Notes: generated from the letters alone by a model not told the origin. A stretch of 64,000 bases of DNA from Pezizomycotina sp. ARF18 (GCA_002224055.1 AZLU01000038.1:186001-250000), one strand, 5' to 3'. Positions 1 through 11,705 are shown, numbered from the stretch's first letter. Made by a program: numbers and translations.

Positions 1-1157
1 CAAGCGAGGAAGCAATATTTCGAAAGTTGCGCTAGCCGCGACATTTCAAGTATTTCGCGTTGGGGAAGATCTCGACATCACAATGCATGAACTCTCGACC
101 GCTACAATTCGACTTGGCGAACAAGTGATCGGCGTCAGTTGGGTAAAGGAGAAGATTAATATCAATATGATTTATCCAGGATACTCTTATCTTATCGTCC
201 TTCGTCGCAGACTGCTTACCTACTCTTTCCGCTTGCTTCCACACAATTTTTATTTCCGGGGTGGAGAAGTGCAGGGTGGGATACGTCCTATGTTCGGGAA
301 AGGATTCCGATGTTGCCAGGATCCCTCCCTCTCTAATCCAATCCACTAAACTCACGAGTGCACCGCCAAAACTTGTCCACCCTTTGTTGTACCTCGCAAT
401 AAGCTAGAGCATATGCGATTCGGTGAGAACAAAGTTATATCTATGTGGATTAGCCTACTAAGCTGTCCCCTGCACCTTAAGAGATCGGCACTAGCTCCGT
501 ACGGGGAGAACACTTTCGCTTTTTTTTTTTTTTTTTTTTTTGTAAAGCTTGCCACTGGCGACAGAAACCTCCGCAAATTTCAAGACTTACCCGATCCTCC
601 GTATTGTTCGGCCCATAGGTAATACCGATTAACACTAATCTCGTATTTATATTAAGGCATATTATACTTTTTCCAGCTCGAAGCTCTAAATTAATCCATG
701 TACTCAATCTATTAAAGTTGTCACTCTGTAGTCACTCACGACCATTATCGTATATTAATGAGATAATTACAGCAAGGTGTTTTTGAAGGGTTTTATCGCG
801 GCTTAGATTTAATGCAAATCCCGAAGCCCCAGTACACAAGTGCAGTATCATCGTAGAACAAATCCTCAATGTTCGCTGCTGCAAGCCTATCTTCTAATAA
901 TTATGAGCCTTAGGTTCCCAAAAAGTTAACGCCACGGCTAAGTCTTAAGTATGATTAGATCCATCTATATTTTTTAACTGCTTCAGCAAAGTACCAATCA
1001 TGCAAATTAGATCAGACTCAACGCATTGATTATAGAATCAGCCTTGAAAATATAAAGACTAAAAAATATTTCGAGACTCTCGGAGATTGTTATTATCAGC
1101 AGACCAGTTTCGAATGTCTCGGTCGAAAAAGCAATAATCTTGAACCGCACACCCTAG
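1..1157. other. Leading intergenic stretch, no supported gene
   Basis: No reading frame here has the composition, motifs or intron structure of a convincing gene. A 107-codon minus-strand frame (32-355) and several short frames are present but match nothing I recognise. A run of 22 T lies at 520-541. From about 620 the sequence becomes AT-rich and stop-dense in all frames. Confidence 0.5.
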
Positions 1158-1695
1158 CTAACAAATGCATGCTTCTCTCCGCGTGAGAGAACGGTCAATG
1201 TTGACGACAAACAAGAAGATGCTTAGTAGAGCCATACCATACCCCTGCGAGGATGCCTTTAATTCAGAGGTCGAATTGCCATGGGAGGCGAGGAGCACCA
1301 TTTCGCTGCGTGTTGGCATTGCGGTAAACTGCCATGTCCCCTTGTCTTTGTCATGCTGAAAAACATCCAATATGTTACCTGAACATTCATATTTTATTCA
1401 CTCGTAACTTAGAATAAACATACCTTGAAACGAATAGGACCGCCGCGTAGACCTGCGTAAGTCACACCTAATGTGACAGACTTGTGATTTCCCTCGGCGT
1501 CCATTTGGGACCCTATTGCATAGGCGTCTTCAGCTGTATCGGCTCCCAATTGTCGTCATTCTGAGCGTTGAGAGGTCGCGGCCCGATGAGGAGAGCTTTG
1601 AAGACCACCATGTTGTCTAGAAAGAACCTATTTCCGCTGAGAACTGCATTACCCCTCTTTCTTCTGATTTCTCTGTTTCTCTTCCCCGTGTTCAA
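1158..1695 (-). CDS. Small uncharacterised protein, paralogue of the 8.15 kb gene
   Basis: I do not recognise the family, but coding potential is supported by a paralogue in this window. Exon 1 (about 1695-1424) ends with a stretch containing AIGSQMDAEGNHK and GGPIRFK. A 68-base GT..AG intron follows (1356-1423), then exon 2 starts HDKDKGTWQF and runs to a stop at 1158. The gene at 8153-8664 carries FGTDTDDQGYP, then GMPFDFK, then an intron at the same codon and phase, then YNKDEKTWAF. The upstream half of exon 1 is joined through one frame change near 1530, so the start (1695, or an internal Met at 1611) is uncertain. No signal peptide is evident. Exon 2 ends in a hydrophobic patch (ALLSIFLFVV) that the sister copy lacks. 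Function unknown. Confidence 0.5.
1356..1423 (-). other. Spliceosomal intron (phase 0) at a position shared with the paralogue
   Basis: Reading the minus strand, the donor is AAG|GTATGT and the acceptor is TTTTTCAG|CAT, joining ..RFK to HDKDKG without breaking the frame. The sister gene has its intron at 8431-8529 after the equivalent FDFK, also in phase 0. Confidence 0.6.
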
Positions 1696-2244
1696 TGAAA
1701 TGATGAGGGTATGTTATAGTAAGAGTTAGCTAGATTTTAAGATTTTAGAGTATTTCTTCCTGAAGGATTCGCTTTCCAGAACAATAGAGGAAGAACGCTA
1801 TGAATTATAGACACGGGAAGGCCCATTTTAAATCGAAGCTACTCAGAGAAGATCATACGGTTAACTACGAGCTCGAGGATCATAAATGAAAGTAGATTCG
1901 GATCCTCTATAGCCAACGAGCTTCATCAGAGGTAAGTGCAAAACATACCAGTGCCTCTCGAATTGGTGCTAGCCTCGGACGATAAGACAATGCAGGGACC
2001 TAAAGCAGCGAAGAAACATCTAGCTTGTGGATTTTGCATTTCTTGAATTGGCCCCGATCAGATCAAATACTCGATGTTAATAGCCACATGTGTTAAAAAA
2101 TCATACAATGGAACTACATCGCATCTGTGAAATCTAAAACTAGTTATTGACTTATTACTTTCGAGATGCAAGGCTCATAATTTTCTATGAAAAAAAGGAA
2201 ATATGTATACACGAACTTGAATGAAGTAATGAACTCGAATATTA
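1696..2244. other. Intergenic, nothing recognised
   Basis: AT-rich spacer between two minus-strand genes. It presumably holds the promoter of the 1158-1695 gene and the 3' end region of the protease gene, but I see no clear TATA box or repeat. Confidence 0.4.
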
Positions 2245-3633
2245 CTAACACGAACTTGTAGCTGTACAATACGCAAAATACATATGTATCAACGGCCTTT
2301 CTTCCCGCGCACCTGCGGCTTGCTTAACCGCCATGGCCACAGACTTGCCCTTTGCAGGCTTGCCAGATGAACCCTTTTTGGAGGTTCTCTGACCAGCGCT
2401 AGCATCTGCCTGCGTGGCCTCTTTCCTCTCCGCAGGCTTAATACAAAACCCAAATTGTCTCTCGTCGCGGTCAAAGCAAGCCATGATCGCCTGCAGCGCC
2501 GGCACACCGTAACCTGAAAATCCATAAGAGGATTCATATCCTGGACGGCGCCCCAACAGTGTGTGTTATCGGACGAAGCTTATTTAATATCAACAATCCG
2601 GCGGTACCCGATGCGAGATTTCCCAGCCCGAACTCTAAAGGGTTCAGGTTGGCATTACAGGAATATGCCAAAGATGTCCTCCGCGTCGCTGCCCAACCTT
2701 TCTAGAGCCGTCGATACCGTGTACCATTGGTCTACGACTCCGGGAGGAGGTGTATAAACGTCGATCCGGAATCAACCATGGCGGGCTTATCCGATTCGCT
2801 TGCGAAAGTGTACTCACCGCTGCTGTTGGGCTCTACCGGAACCCACTCAACACCTTCGCTTGGACATCCGCAGTCTCCTATGATCGTATTCGACGGGTTC
2901 GTTCCGCCGTTCGGTGGTTGGCGATACAAGTCCAGCGTAAACTTCCCCTTCACCACTGCCTTCCTACCGGCCATAAGCCCGAGCGCTTCAGCGAAGTTGC
3001 CCACCACCGTGTTCTGCTTCTCGGGCTTCACAGTATTCCCTCCTTGAAACCGAAGCCTAAAACACCGTGAGGCACCGCACAAGAATCTTCGGGTTTGTAA
3101 CGGTAGTAATGCACTGTATAGCTTGCTTCGGAATAGAATACCCCGAGCCTTACCGATCCGTATGTCACTACGCCGGAGGAGCCGTATTGGTCAATGTAGT
3201 CGACACCCCACGTCTGGCCGGGTAGCGGGTGTGGGAATTGCAGTTGTAAAGCTTCTGTGGATAGTGCTGCGCATCGTCGCTGCCGAATAAATTGGAATAC
3301 ACCGTGAGGTCGGAGGAGCCTGTGTCCACGAGTAGGTCGAATTTGTATATGCCCACAAATACCGGCGCGGTGTAACCTCCTCCCTAAGGTACGTAAGCTT
3401 GATAACGCTAGTACTACATAGCGTTCTAGGCTTCCCTATGCGCTTGTTCCCTGATCTTCTGGGAGGACCTCTAGCACGAGGATAGCCGTTGGCCGCCGCT
3501 GTCGTAGGATGATGGCAAGCGAGAACTGTTCGGATTGTAACTATCCGCTTCTGTGGGTACCTACTACGTTGTCAACGGTATCGAAGGATCGAGCCACGCC
3601 TAGTAGCATGAACAATGTCGTTGAAAATATCAT
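2245..3633 (-). CDS. Secreted pepsin-family (A1) aspartic protease, split by frame changes
   Basis: This encodes a secreted endopeptidase of the pepsin/candidapepsin type, predicted to act outside the cell or at the wall. Translation from the ATG at 3633 gives a hydrophobic signal peptide (MIFSTTLFMLLGVARS). Next come GGYTAPVFVG and the first catalytic motif DTGSSDLTV (about 3326-3300). The lobe continues with GQTWGVDYIDQYGSSG, HGVLGFGF and KQNTVVGNFAEALGLM. The second catalytic motif VDSGSTF is at about 2776-2758, and the C-terminal lobe has ACFDRDERQFGFC. The tail after that is Lys/Ser-rich. Both catalytic Asp residues are present, so the fold is complete. The reading frame changes at least four times: propeptide, about 3200, at the AAA run 3047-3049, and at the GGG run 2742-2744. 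It is either a decaying gene or one with assembly indels. Two lobes and a signal peptide rule out a retroelement protease. Confidence 0.7.
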
Positions 3634-4563
3634 AACTTATTAGGACCCAAGCTGTAAAGAATGGTTACGTGTACCCGAAATGTCCTTCGTGTATTCGAAT
3701 GTCCAGTCGCAACTAGAAAATAGCGAGGTCTTGTAAGCTCACTAAGTAGGGATTAGTGGGGATTCTCCGGTAGAACTTTGCTGAAATTTCTTCGTCTCTC
3801 CTTGCGTTCGTCCTTGGGATCCTGGAACCTTATCACATCTGAGCTGGCGATCTAAGTATATCAGGGAAATACACTACAGCGGATCCCACAACCAAAACAC
3901 CGCCTAGCCCTAGTCAACAAAAGGACTAGGCCGGGCTGATGCCCAAGATTTACTGCCCCTAATGCATACGCACAGCGTTATGGTGAAACCTCCGCCCGGC
4001 TATCCAATAGTTGATATCGTGATAGCGCATTTTATAAGATTTCCAGGTACTAGTCTGATAATTTTTGTTTTGAAAAAACACATGGCAAATATATTGGCTA
4101 AAAGGAAAAAAGAGGAAGGTACAACTCAGCTGCATGCAACAGGGCACTTAACCATTACCAAGGTTTAGATCTCTTACACTAAGCTAATATTCTACTGGAG
4201 GTAGATAAAACGTTTTTACCGCTACTTAGAGGCAACTTCGTCGATAATTCCTCTAACTCTAGGCTTTCAAAGCTTACGCAATACGCTACAACAGGTATAG
4301 TGAAGCTAGCTGCAAAAACCATTCGTGTAGTAATCATATACTGGATACATGAATATAGTGAGCTGCTTCACACTCTATGGTAATTTTCCATCCCCCTTCG
4401 CAACTAGAATTGATGGATAAGTAATGGAAAGAAAACAAAGAGGAAACTAACAAAATTCACGAGGAGATCTATTTCTCCATGAAATACCCCGGGCGCAGAA
4501 AGTCAACATCGTCTGTAGTGGTTTATTTCTTGCTGTGGACCGATAAGTATATCCAAACGAGCC
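3634..4563. other. Intergenic, nothing recognised
   Basis: The stretch upstream of the protease start should contain its promoter, although no clear TATA box is seen. Short frames at 3959-4168 do not look coding. Confidence 0.4.
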
Positions 4564-5930
4564 ATGATGCCCGAGGAGGATTCTCCGACGGGGCCAATTT
4601 CGACCCACCCAGATACATCCGGCGCTGCTCATGAACCGCCGCTCTACATTGATAACAGCAAAGCCATCCTACCGCCGGAACATGACTCTACCTTCGAAGC
4701 TCCGCCCCCTGTTATTCCACGGTCCAAGGAGTCATTTAGCCCCGGCGACACGCGGTGGCTATTTCTGCTCAGGAATCGCCAACCTCCAAGCAAGACTACG
4801 AGAATTACATCAGTCGCCTCCACTGCTGACGGTACGTATAAGTAGCAAGAAGGTCTCAAGCGGAAGCGAGAAGACCAGGATGTAGGCGATAAAACCTCTC
4901 CAGCATTACTCCGGAGCCAGTGCTTCTGGTGTCTCATAAATAGCCCTCAACCGCCTCAGCAGCAACGCGAACAGTCAGGCAGGGACCCCGAAGGCTTATC
5001 GAAGGGAGATAATACTACTACGAAGGACAGAGAATCCGGGTCGATGCCTGAGCCTGACCACCCTCCTTCCCAGAACCAATCGCCACTCCAAACTTGAACG
5101 CTCAAGCCAGGTACAAGTCTGTCAAAGAAATTATTGATACATTCAGCAAGATTTGGATGCCGTCAATGAGATGGCTACGTGCGCTTCAGACTCCGATTCA
5201 ATCTTTAAGAACGCAGCATTGGGGCGGGCTAGGAAGCTGACAATGAGGCTCCATAAAATTGCCAAGAATTTGGCAGGAAGAGAAAATACCGGTATCTACT
5301 GCCCTCGGAGAACAGAGTAAGATAAGGCTATTCGAGGCAAACCTTGAGGTTGTATTATGTTAATAGAGGAGGAGCAAAGCTACAGGCGTGCGTGAGAATG
5401 TCCATGCGTGATAGGAGACATTATTCGAGCTTGTAGTAGGTTTAAGAGAAACGGCTTAGAAGGAGAACGGAGGGATTCAGCAGCGACAGTAGCATTCCGA
5501 GCCGAAACGCAAGCGCAACGTCGAAGATATCGGCGACAACAATCGCTCGAATGGTCCTCGCCAGTCACCTATCCAACAACGCCGCGACCCCATGCACGCT
5601 GCCGGAACGACGAAGGCTAATACCGCTGCGGGAAAGAATGAAGAACTCGCCTCCCTGCATGTCAGCTCTGCTACTCCTACGTCGTCCGCCGTCTTGAGCT
5701 ACGAAGCGAACTACAAGTCGTTCAAGAATTGCTGATACGATCAACATGAGCAAGGACACCCTCCTCGAGATCCTCGCTTACACTCCGGACTCCGATACCA
5801 GCCTGAAACTCGAGATCGCGGAGCAGCTAAATGAGCTTCATTGGAGCTGCGTAGGATCGTAGATTATCTGGCGAAGGAGGAGAAGATTTCTTCGTCTACG
5901 CTCGGGAAAGAAAGGAGAGGAAGCTAATGG
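4564..5930 (+). CDS. Candidate gene: Pro-rich, basic-NLS, helical protein, function unknown
   Basis: I do not recognise this protein. The plus strand shows a chain of coding-like segments in changing frames. It begins at ATG 4564 with a Pro/Ser-rich start (PEEDSPTGPISTHPD). A basic cluster GLKRKREDQD follows a single TAG near 4843. Then come KSVKEIIDTFS and a helical segment (DLDAVNEMATCASDSDSIF.., about 5149-5320). A second basic cluster PKRKRNVEDIGDN (about 5500) precedes Ala/Thr-rich and coiled-coil-like pieces such as RRLELRSELQVVQELL and LKLEIAEQLNELH. The two KRKR clusters look like nuclear localisation signals. Several frame changes and at least one in-frame stop make this a degraded or poorly resolved gene. 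It lies about 0.5 kb before a second, similarly built candidate. Confidence 0.35.
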
Positions 5931-6417
5931 AGGCGAATTTCCGGAGTGTATGGCAAAAAGAGAGTGGATACTTACAGCAAAGAAATAGGTTGGCTTTGAC
6001 AGGACATATGTGACGACCGTTCATTATTGGTATTCAAAGCGTCATGGAACGATCTTTGATGGTATTACGACCTGTCATTACAATCCATATCCTGTTTACA
6101 ACTATTACACGGTAGTAACATGGAGGTTCATCAATATATGTAGAAATTCCGACTCTTCTTTTGCTAACGTCGCGAAGTCCTCAGATACCCCCTCAATAGA
6201 ATATATGTCCATACGTTCTTTCTCTAGAGGCTTTAGCTTTCACGATAGCGGTATCGTAATGCCAGCTCATTTAATGATAGGTTCTGTATTTTTTTTTAAC
6301 ACGGGTGATTTACTGGAAGATGCCCGCTTACAAGCAAAATCACCACTTAAAAATAACACCCAACAACAAGAACGTTTTCTCAGCCTTAATCAACCTACCC
6401 ATTGACCGGCGAAGCAA

Positions 6418-7540
6418 ATGTCAACAAAGCCAGGCTCCACCGGCAGGCGCGCGGCCGTCCTCTCATATGAAAGCGCTGTCAATCCCTCCTGCTGCGGCTC
6501 TCCCTGTTCCAAAGCCTCGTGCCCAGAAGGCTCGTCCGACTCCCAACCCCCCGCACGAGATACCGGACCGGAGCTCACGCCGTGGCACCGCGCGACTCAA
6601 GTCAAACTCACCCGTCCTTCCCTTGTTGTCACGCTCCCTTTGGCGGCTGAATATCAGGCCGACAAGATTCAAATCAATCACGAAGCCACGGCCGCTCTCC
6701 ATGATCACCAGGAGACTCGTACTAAGATGTTGAACGGGAACGACCTGGTATCGTCGTCGAACACGCCGTGGAGAGTTTGAACGCAAGCAAAGGGAATTTC
6801 AATCTTGATGAGGCAATGGAACTGAGCCGCGAGGTCGTCGACGCGGTTGGAGATCTGGAGGTGTTCTTCAACGGCAAAGGAATTGAGGTTGCTTCGTCTG
6901 ATGAGGCTAAGACTACGTTCGACGGCGGAAACTAGGATACTACCCCGCTACTACCCAGACGGTGATATTCAATACGATGATCAGCTCGTCGAAGGTTCGT
7001 CTGTTACCAAGGAGCAGCCGAACAACATCCAGAAACCAGAAACCAAGTAGACACTCCAGTCAATAGGCACGCCGCGCTACTGCTGCCAAAGTCAACGTCA
7101 AGCCGCAGACTTACAACTACGTCAGCCTCAACCAACCGCACAACGGCCTCGCGTCGCTTATGAGCGAGAGAGAGTACATGTACCAGCGCGCTGTCAAAGC
7201 CGTCTCCATGAGTCCGCAGATGGAAATTCCTACCGTCGCCAACGCCGCCGCCCGCGTTTCTCCCTCTCACAAGCGCCGCCGCATTAAGTCTCCGCGTCCA
7301 AGCTACGACTCGTCCGCAATCTCGTCGACGCTATCCATGCCGACATCGCCTCGTTGAAATCGCTCATCTCCGACGGTACCGCGACGATAAGATCCGCACG
7401 GACGCCGAAGTCAAGAACCACGTCCGCGAGTTGGAGGGTAACCTCGGGAATCCGTTACTTTTGCGTTTTCTTGGCAAGGAAGAGGCGATCGCAGGGATGA
7501 ACACCATGGAGAGAGGAAGAAGGCGCTGCTTGTGAGTAAT
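6418..7540 (+). CDS. Candidate gene: basic, helix-rich protein with NLS, function unknown
   Basis: I do not recognise this protein. Segments in changing frames suggest one gene. From ATG 6418 there is a Ser/Pro-rich start, and then VVEHAVESLNASKGNFNLDE with LSREVVDAVGDLEVFF (about 6745-6930). After a break comes KVNVKPQTYNYVSLNQPHNG, SEREYMYQRAVKAV and a basic cluster SPSHKRRRIKSPRP (about 7255-7300). It ends with LRLVRNLVDAIHADIASLKS and RDDKIRTDAEVKNHVRELEG, which look like coiled coil. The basic cluster suggests nuclear location. Several one-base frame changes are needed to connect the pieces. Codon composition (C/G at third positions) is unlike the AT-rich surroundings, which supports past coding. 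Confidence 0.35.
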
Positions 7541-8152
7541 TATAAGGATTGCGACACGAAGGGACCATGGCGGTAAAAGGAGGAATATGTGATAGGTAAC
7601 GCCAGCGATAGGGAAGAATATGGTCTTGATAGCTGGTCTACCATCATCAGTCTCTTTTCTCATTTTTTCATCTATATATTATCTGGAACCTTTCTTTTTC
7701 TCATATCTCAGAAGGCGAAGAACGGAAGGAAGATAACCTAGTAAGTGCCTCTGTTTAATACAGAAAACATGATAATACTTTATTCAATAAAACCGCGAGA
7801 CTAGCTTTTACATCAAACTTATTCGTTCCATTATACTAGAATCATTTACATGTAGGGATCCCATTCTCAACAGTGACAATTTCGAACACGTTTTGTTTCA
7901 CCTGTTGAGAGCTCTCACAAGTTCACGACAACCGAAACCGCCAAAGAACTTGCACGAATCTGAGTCACTGCTTTGGCAACGGCTACTCAAGCTTGCGCGC
8001 TCACTTGCTCAACGTGTGGCGCTTGAACTGCGGGTCTCTCTTATTAAAGGCTGCGCTGCCCTTGAACCCCCCCAGATCATTTCCTCTTTGCCCTTTCCCT
8101 CATACAACGGCGTTCACCAACAAGCACAGCTCAAAACGTACCCGAATCTACC
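7541..8152. other. Intergenic, probable promoter of the 8.15 kb gene
   Basis: Mostly AT-rich with no coding signal. The last 150 bases contain a CCCCCC run and a pyrimidine-rich stretch ahead of the ATG at 8153, as is common upstream of fungal genes. Confidence 0.35.
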
Positions 8153-8664
8153 ATGTCTCTCGAAAATTCCCCTTACTATTTAGGCCCAACAAAACTGTTC
8201 GAGCCCGTTTACAGACACCTCGATATTACTAGAGCAATATTCAGCATAAGGATTCGCTTCACGGAGGCCGGATCGCGCTATTACAGCGAACCCCAGAGTC
8301 CGGCAGCTTACCTCTACCGCCCGGCCACCTTTTCGGCTTCGGTACCGACACTGACGACCAAGGATATCCCGTTGCGGTGACGTTAAGCATGACGGTGTTC
8401 GCTGTGTTTGGCATGCCTTTCGATTTTAAGGTATTTATTTTTTGTCCCTCTCCTTCTGGTGAGCATGCCTTCGGCCAACTAGAACTAACATTCGGTATCT
8501 TTTTTTTTCCTCCTCGAAAAAATGTTCAGTATAACAAAGACGAGAAGACATGGGCTTTCTATCATAGTAATAATCCGAATGGAAGCTTCAATCGATACCA
8601 AGATTACATAGCTCACAGTCCAATGACTCTCCCGTCACCTAGTAAAAGAGCGGGAAGGGGGTAG
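8153..8664 (+). CDS. Small uncharacterised protein, paralogue of the 1.2-1.7 kb gene
   Basis: Family unknown. Exon 1 starts at ATG 8153 (MSLENSPYYLGPTK), passes through AYLYRPA, then after one frame change in the CCC run near 8320 reads HLFGFGTDTDDQGYPVAVTL and ends FAVFGMPFDFK. The intron is 8431-8529 (GTATTT..TTCAG, 99 bases, with a long T tract before the acceptor). Exon 2 reads YNKDEKTWAFYHSNNPNG and stops at 8664. The DxDxxG, F-K|intron and K-D-K/E-x-TW pattern is shared with the minus-strand gene at 1158-1695. No signal peptide or membrane segment is obvious. The predicted length is about 135 residues. Confidence 0.55.
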
Positions 8665-9239
8665 TGGCATTGACGGGGCAATACCATAGACTGCGTTTAC
8701 TTGGTCTGTGGTATACATCGGATCCGTTTGGTATTTAGAGTAGTATAATAAAATCTTGGAGGTCTTATACGTACACCATGCTTACCGGCCGCGCGTCCAC
8801 TTCCAAACCATTTGCCCTTAATATCTGCTTTCTATTTGTATCAAAATACTGCTGCCCTGGCTTTTTGATATTTGTTCTTTCTTTTGTTGCCATCTCTCTT
8901 TCTCTTTTTTTTTTTTTTTTTCAACCTCGCTTTGTTTACTTTAAGATTTGTATTCTAGATGCTCGTTGAGAACGAACTCTGGATAGAGGTGAAATGGTCT
9001 ATTTCATCAGATGAGAAAGGGTTCTTTCAGTAGCTGAGGAAGCTTCTCACTCGCCCTTGTAAATTTATGATACCAAGGTTGTCTACTTGGATGCGCTAAT
9101 AGGCTGGCTATCTTTGGCCTGCTGTGCTATGAGCTTTACGCCACCTTACCTTTAGTTCAAGGATACTCTATATTTAGTCCTCCAAAGGTAGCATAGGTTA
9201 AAGCATCAACCCGTTAAGGAGCACAGATCTCCTCCCAAG
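8665..9239. other. Intergenic, no gene seen
   Basis: Downstream spacer with a run of 17 T at 8905-8921 and no coding-like frame. Confidence 0.4.
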
Positions 9240-9700
9240 AAACTTATTAATTCAATAATATTAATAATAAGTGTGGTTAATATAATTTACCTAAATTTTC
9301 TACTTCAAATTAAATTAATAGTAAAGATAAGGTTAAGAGGGCTAATAGTATTAATAGCAATAATAATAATAATAATAATAACTAGGTTAAATGATATTAA
9401 TAGTATATCTGATTTTTGAAATTTTTTTAGATTTTTGAAATTATATAAGCTTTTTAGTTAAATAGCATTTATATAAAAAAAATTGTTTAATAGTATTAAT
9501 ATAGTAATATCTAAGCCCGTTAATATTATTTAATAAGTTAATAAAATAGAGTTTTATTAATTATAATTTTTATAATCAATAAGCTTTTATTAGAATATAT
9601 ATATATATATACATATAGAGGGCTTGAAGCTACGATAGTACTTAGGGATAGCTATTTATTTATTATTTTATATAGTAGCTGTCGTTGTCTTAGCAACTAG
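9240..9700. repeat. AT-rich, RIP-like relic island
   Basis: The composition changes sharply here to A/T with many TTAATA, AATAATA and TATATA words and stops in every frame. It includes an (AAT)n run near 9358-9380 and a TA run near 9597-9611. This is what a repeat heavily hit by RIP looks like. No terminal repeats or protein motif remain, so the original element cannot be named. Confidence 0.45.
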
Positions 9701-10329
9701 ATCGTCGGCTAGTAGTAGCTCGTAAGCCAGTGCGCCACGTTAAGCCACATTGAAAATTTCGCATGAAGACTCCGCACTACAGAAATTCGTCTTTCGTATA
9801 AATCGGGGAAGTTTCCCGATCATAGAGCCTCCATAAACATCTCCTTGCTTCCTTTTGACTGGCTTATAAGTTTACTCAAGAAAACACAGAGAGCTACGCA
9901 TACAACTTCTGTTCCCGCTATCGAGAACTCGGCATCAGATTCAATTTAACCCCAGCTTCTGCTTAACTTGCTTAGCAAATATGAGGTTCTAACTTTGACA
10001 GAAATCTAGGTGGCATCGCGAGAGTAACCAAACAAAGCATGTAACATTGCTTTATTTATTCTAACTAGCTCATGCCTTCTCAATATTTCTCGTTTGCAAA
10101 AACCTGATGTAGCCTCGAAGTGCTCTGCGATCGTGACTCCGTAGAAACTCAAAAGAGAACGGGACAAATAATTTCCGCATCCCTCTAAGATATTACTTCG
10201 AAAAAACCGTGTATAAACAGATCATTTTCCTCCTATAGCTGCAACTACATCTTCACCCAACCGCCCAAAAAAAAAGCCGGCAATCAGCCCCATCACTCTT
10301 CGCAGTCACAGACCTTACGAAAACGCAAT
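9701..10329. other. Intergenic, contains the promoter of the 10.3 kb peptide gene
   Basis: No coding frame is supported. The stretch just before 10330 holds a run of A at 10265-10274 and a TATA-like GTATAAAC near 10209, about 120 bases upstream of the coding start. Confidence 0.35.
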
Positions 10330-10585
10330 ATAAAGTGCAGCTCTCAATCCAGACTATCGCCGCCGGACTCCTCGCAATGGCTGCCGTCGCCAGCGCCGCT
10401 GCGAAAGTAAGAATATCACTTGTTTCTTTTCTCATGCCTACATAGTCCTGTGTGCTAATATGCATTTCTACATAGAATGCAACGTCGTTTTTAACAAGTG
10501 CACTTTCAGCGGTCACGGTAAGAGTGGCCTTTTCCTGATCCAGAGTTGCGTCACCTTCCCCAACTCACTCAACGGATGCTGCTGA
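10330..10585 (+). CDS. Small secreted cysteine-rich peptide, two exons
   Basis: This short gene is not visible as a single open frame. Exon 1 (to 10406) encodes a signal-peptide-like stretch, VQLSIQTIAAGLLAMAAVA followed by SAAAK. An intron (about 10407-10475, GTAAGA..ACATAG, branch-like GCTAAT) follows. Exon 2 reads CNVVFNKCTFSGHG, FLIQSC and LNGCC and stops at 10583-10585, giving five Cys in about 35 residues. The signal region continues upstream of the internal in-frame Met (10377) without a clear start codon, and the exon junction needs a two-base adjustment. It is probably a secreted, disulphide-rich peptide. No family is recognised, and I infer no activity. Confidence 0.45.
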
Positions 10586-11705
10586 CCGCCGTTTAAAGAG
10601 GCTGCTAAGATCGCCAACAGGGAAAGATGGATGCGAAATAAACGGAACACCTAAGTTTGCAACGAACAACACATCGCGAGCGGGGGGCTTCGGACACGAA
10701 GGACCAAATGTTCGCTCAATATTTTCGGTTAAACCAAAGCATACGGTAAACGAAACGAGGAGGGATCTGGTGCCATCTTACCAAGGGCGAAGAGGTTTCC
10801 TATCGTGGGGCAAACGCCTATGGAGAGGAACCGAGAGATAAAGTATTACAATAATAATAGTGTCCCATAGAATCTAGTAGTCATTGTAATAATAAGAAGA
10901 GATTGAGAGCAATGGGATCCTGGTAGTTACATATGGCTCTTCAATTTAACACCCGCCCCAGCGAAACCTTGAAATGCAAATCTGAAAGGGAAGAGCCGTT
11001 ATATACGATGCAGTTTGAAACCGCTCGAGCTCTACTGGACTCAGGACTGGAATATTTACGTAGGAGATAAAATTTTGCCAAAAATCAATCTATGAACAGA
11101 GACAGTATACAAAAGAGGTCTATTGTAGAACATATAGAAGCAAATATTCGCGAGAAAGGATCGTCCCCAGCCAATCCCTAAATGAAAGTGCAAAGGGGGA
11201 CATAGGTTTCGCAGGTTAAATGCTATTGATGTCAGAGATATTCCTCAAGAAAGAAATAGAATGACTATTATGAAAATATATTTATTCTTAAAGTAAGTCG
11301 ATATATAATTCATTAAGTAATCAAATTTTTCAATAATTAAAACTATATAATGAATGCTATATTCCAATCAGATGGATAGCAGCGACCAAAAGAGGTATTT
11401 TTAAAGCTCCCAATATATTAATTTAAAGTTTCTACACTACAAATTTACTTGCGGCTATGGTAAAGATAATAGATTAGTGTTGGTAAGCCTCAGTCGCAGG
11501 GCCCATCAGGCGTTGATAGAGGCCCTAAGAGACCCATCAAATACCGCTCAAGTGCATATACTATCGATGCGAGAGCTTGTACGCTGATAAATCGAGGAAA
11601 CTATTATGCCAGTGATGCATTCGAAGGCCGTTTAATTAAATCAGACACTAGCAGAGAGCACCAGAGCCCCGGTGCATTAAGATTATTCCCGGTCAGTAAG
11701 ATTGT
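10586..11705. other. Intergenic, no gene seen
   Basis: Spacer with an AT-rich part at about 11240-11460. No coding-like frames or repeats with defined ends. Confidence 0.4.

Noticed and set aside
3168-3356. DTGSS motif as a retroelement protease
   Set aside because: A second DSGST lobe, a signal peptide and pepsin-type spacing show a cellular A1 protease.
9240-9700. LTR or solo-LTR interpretation of the AT-rich island
   Set aside because: No paired repeats, no defined ends and no target duplication are visible.
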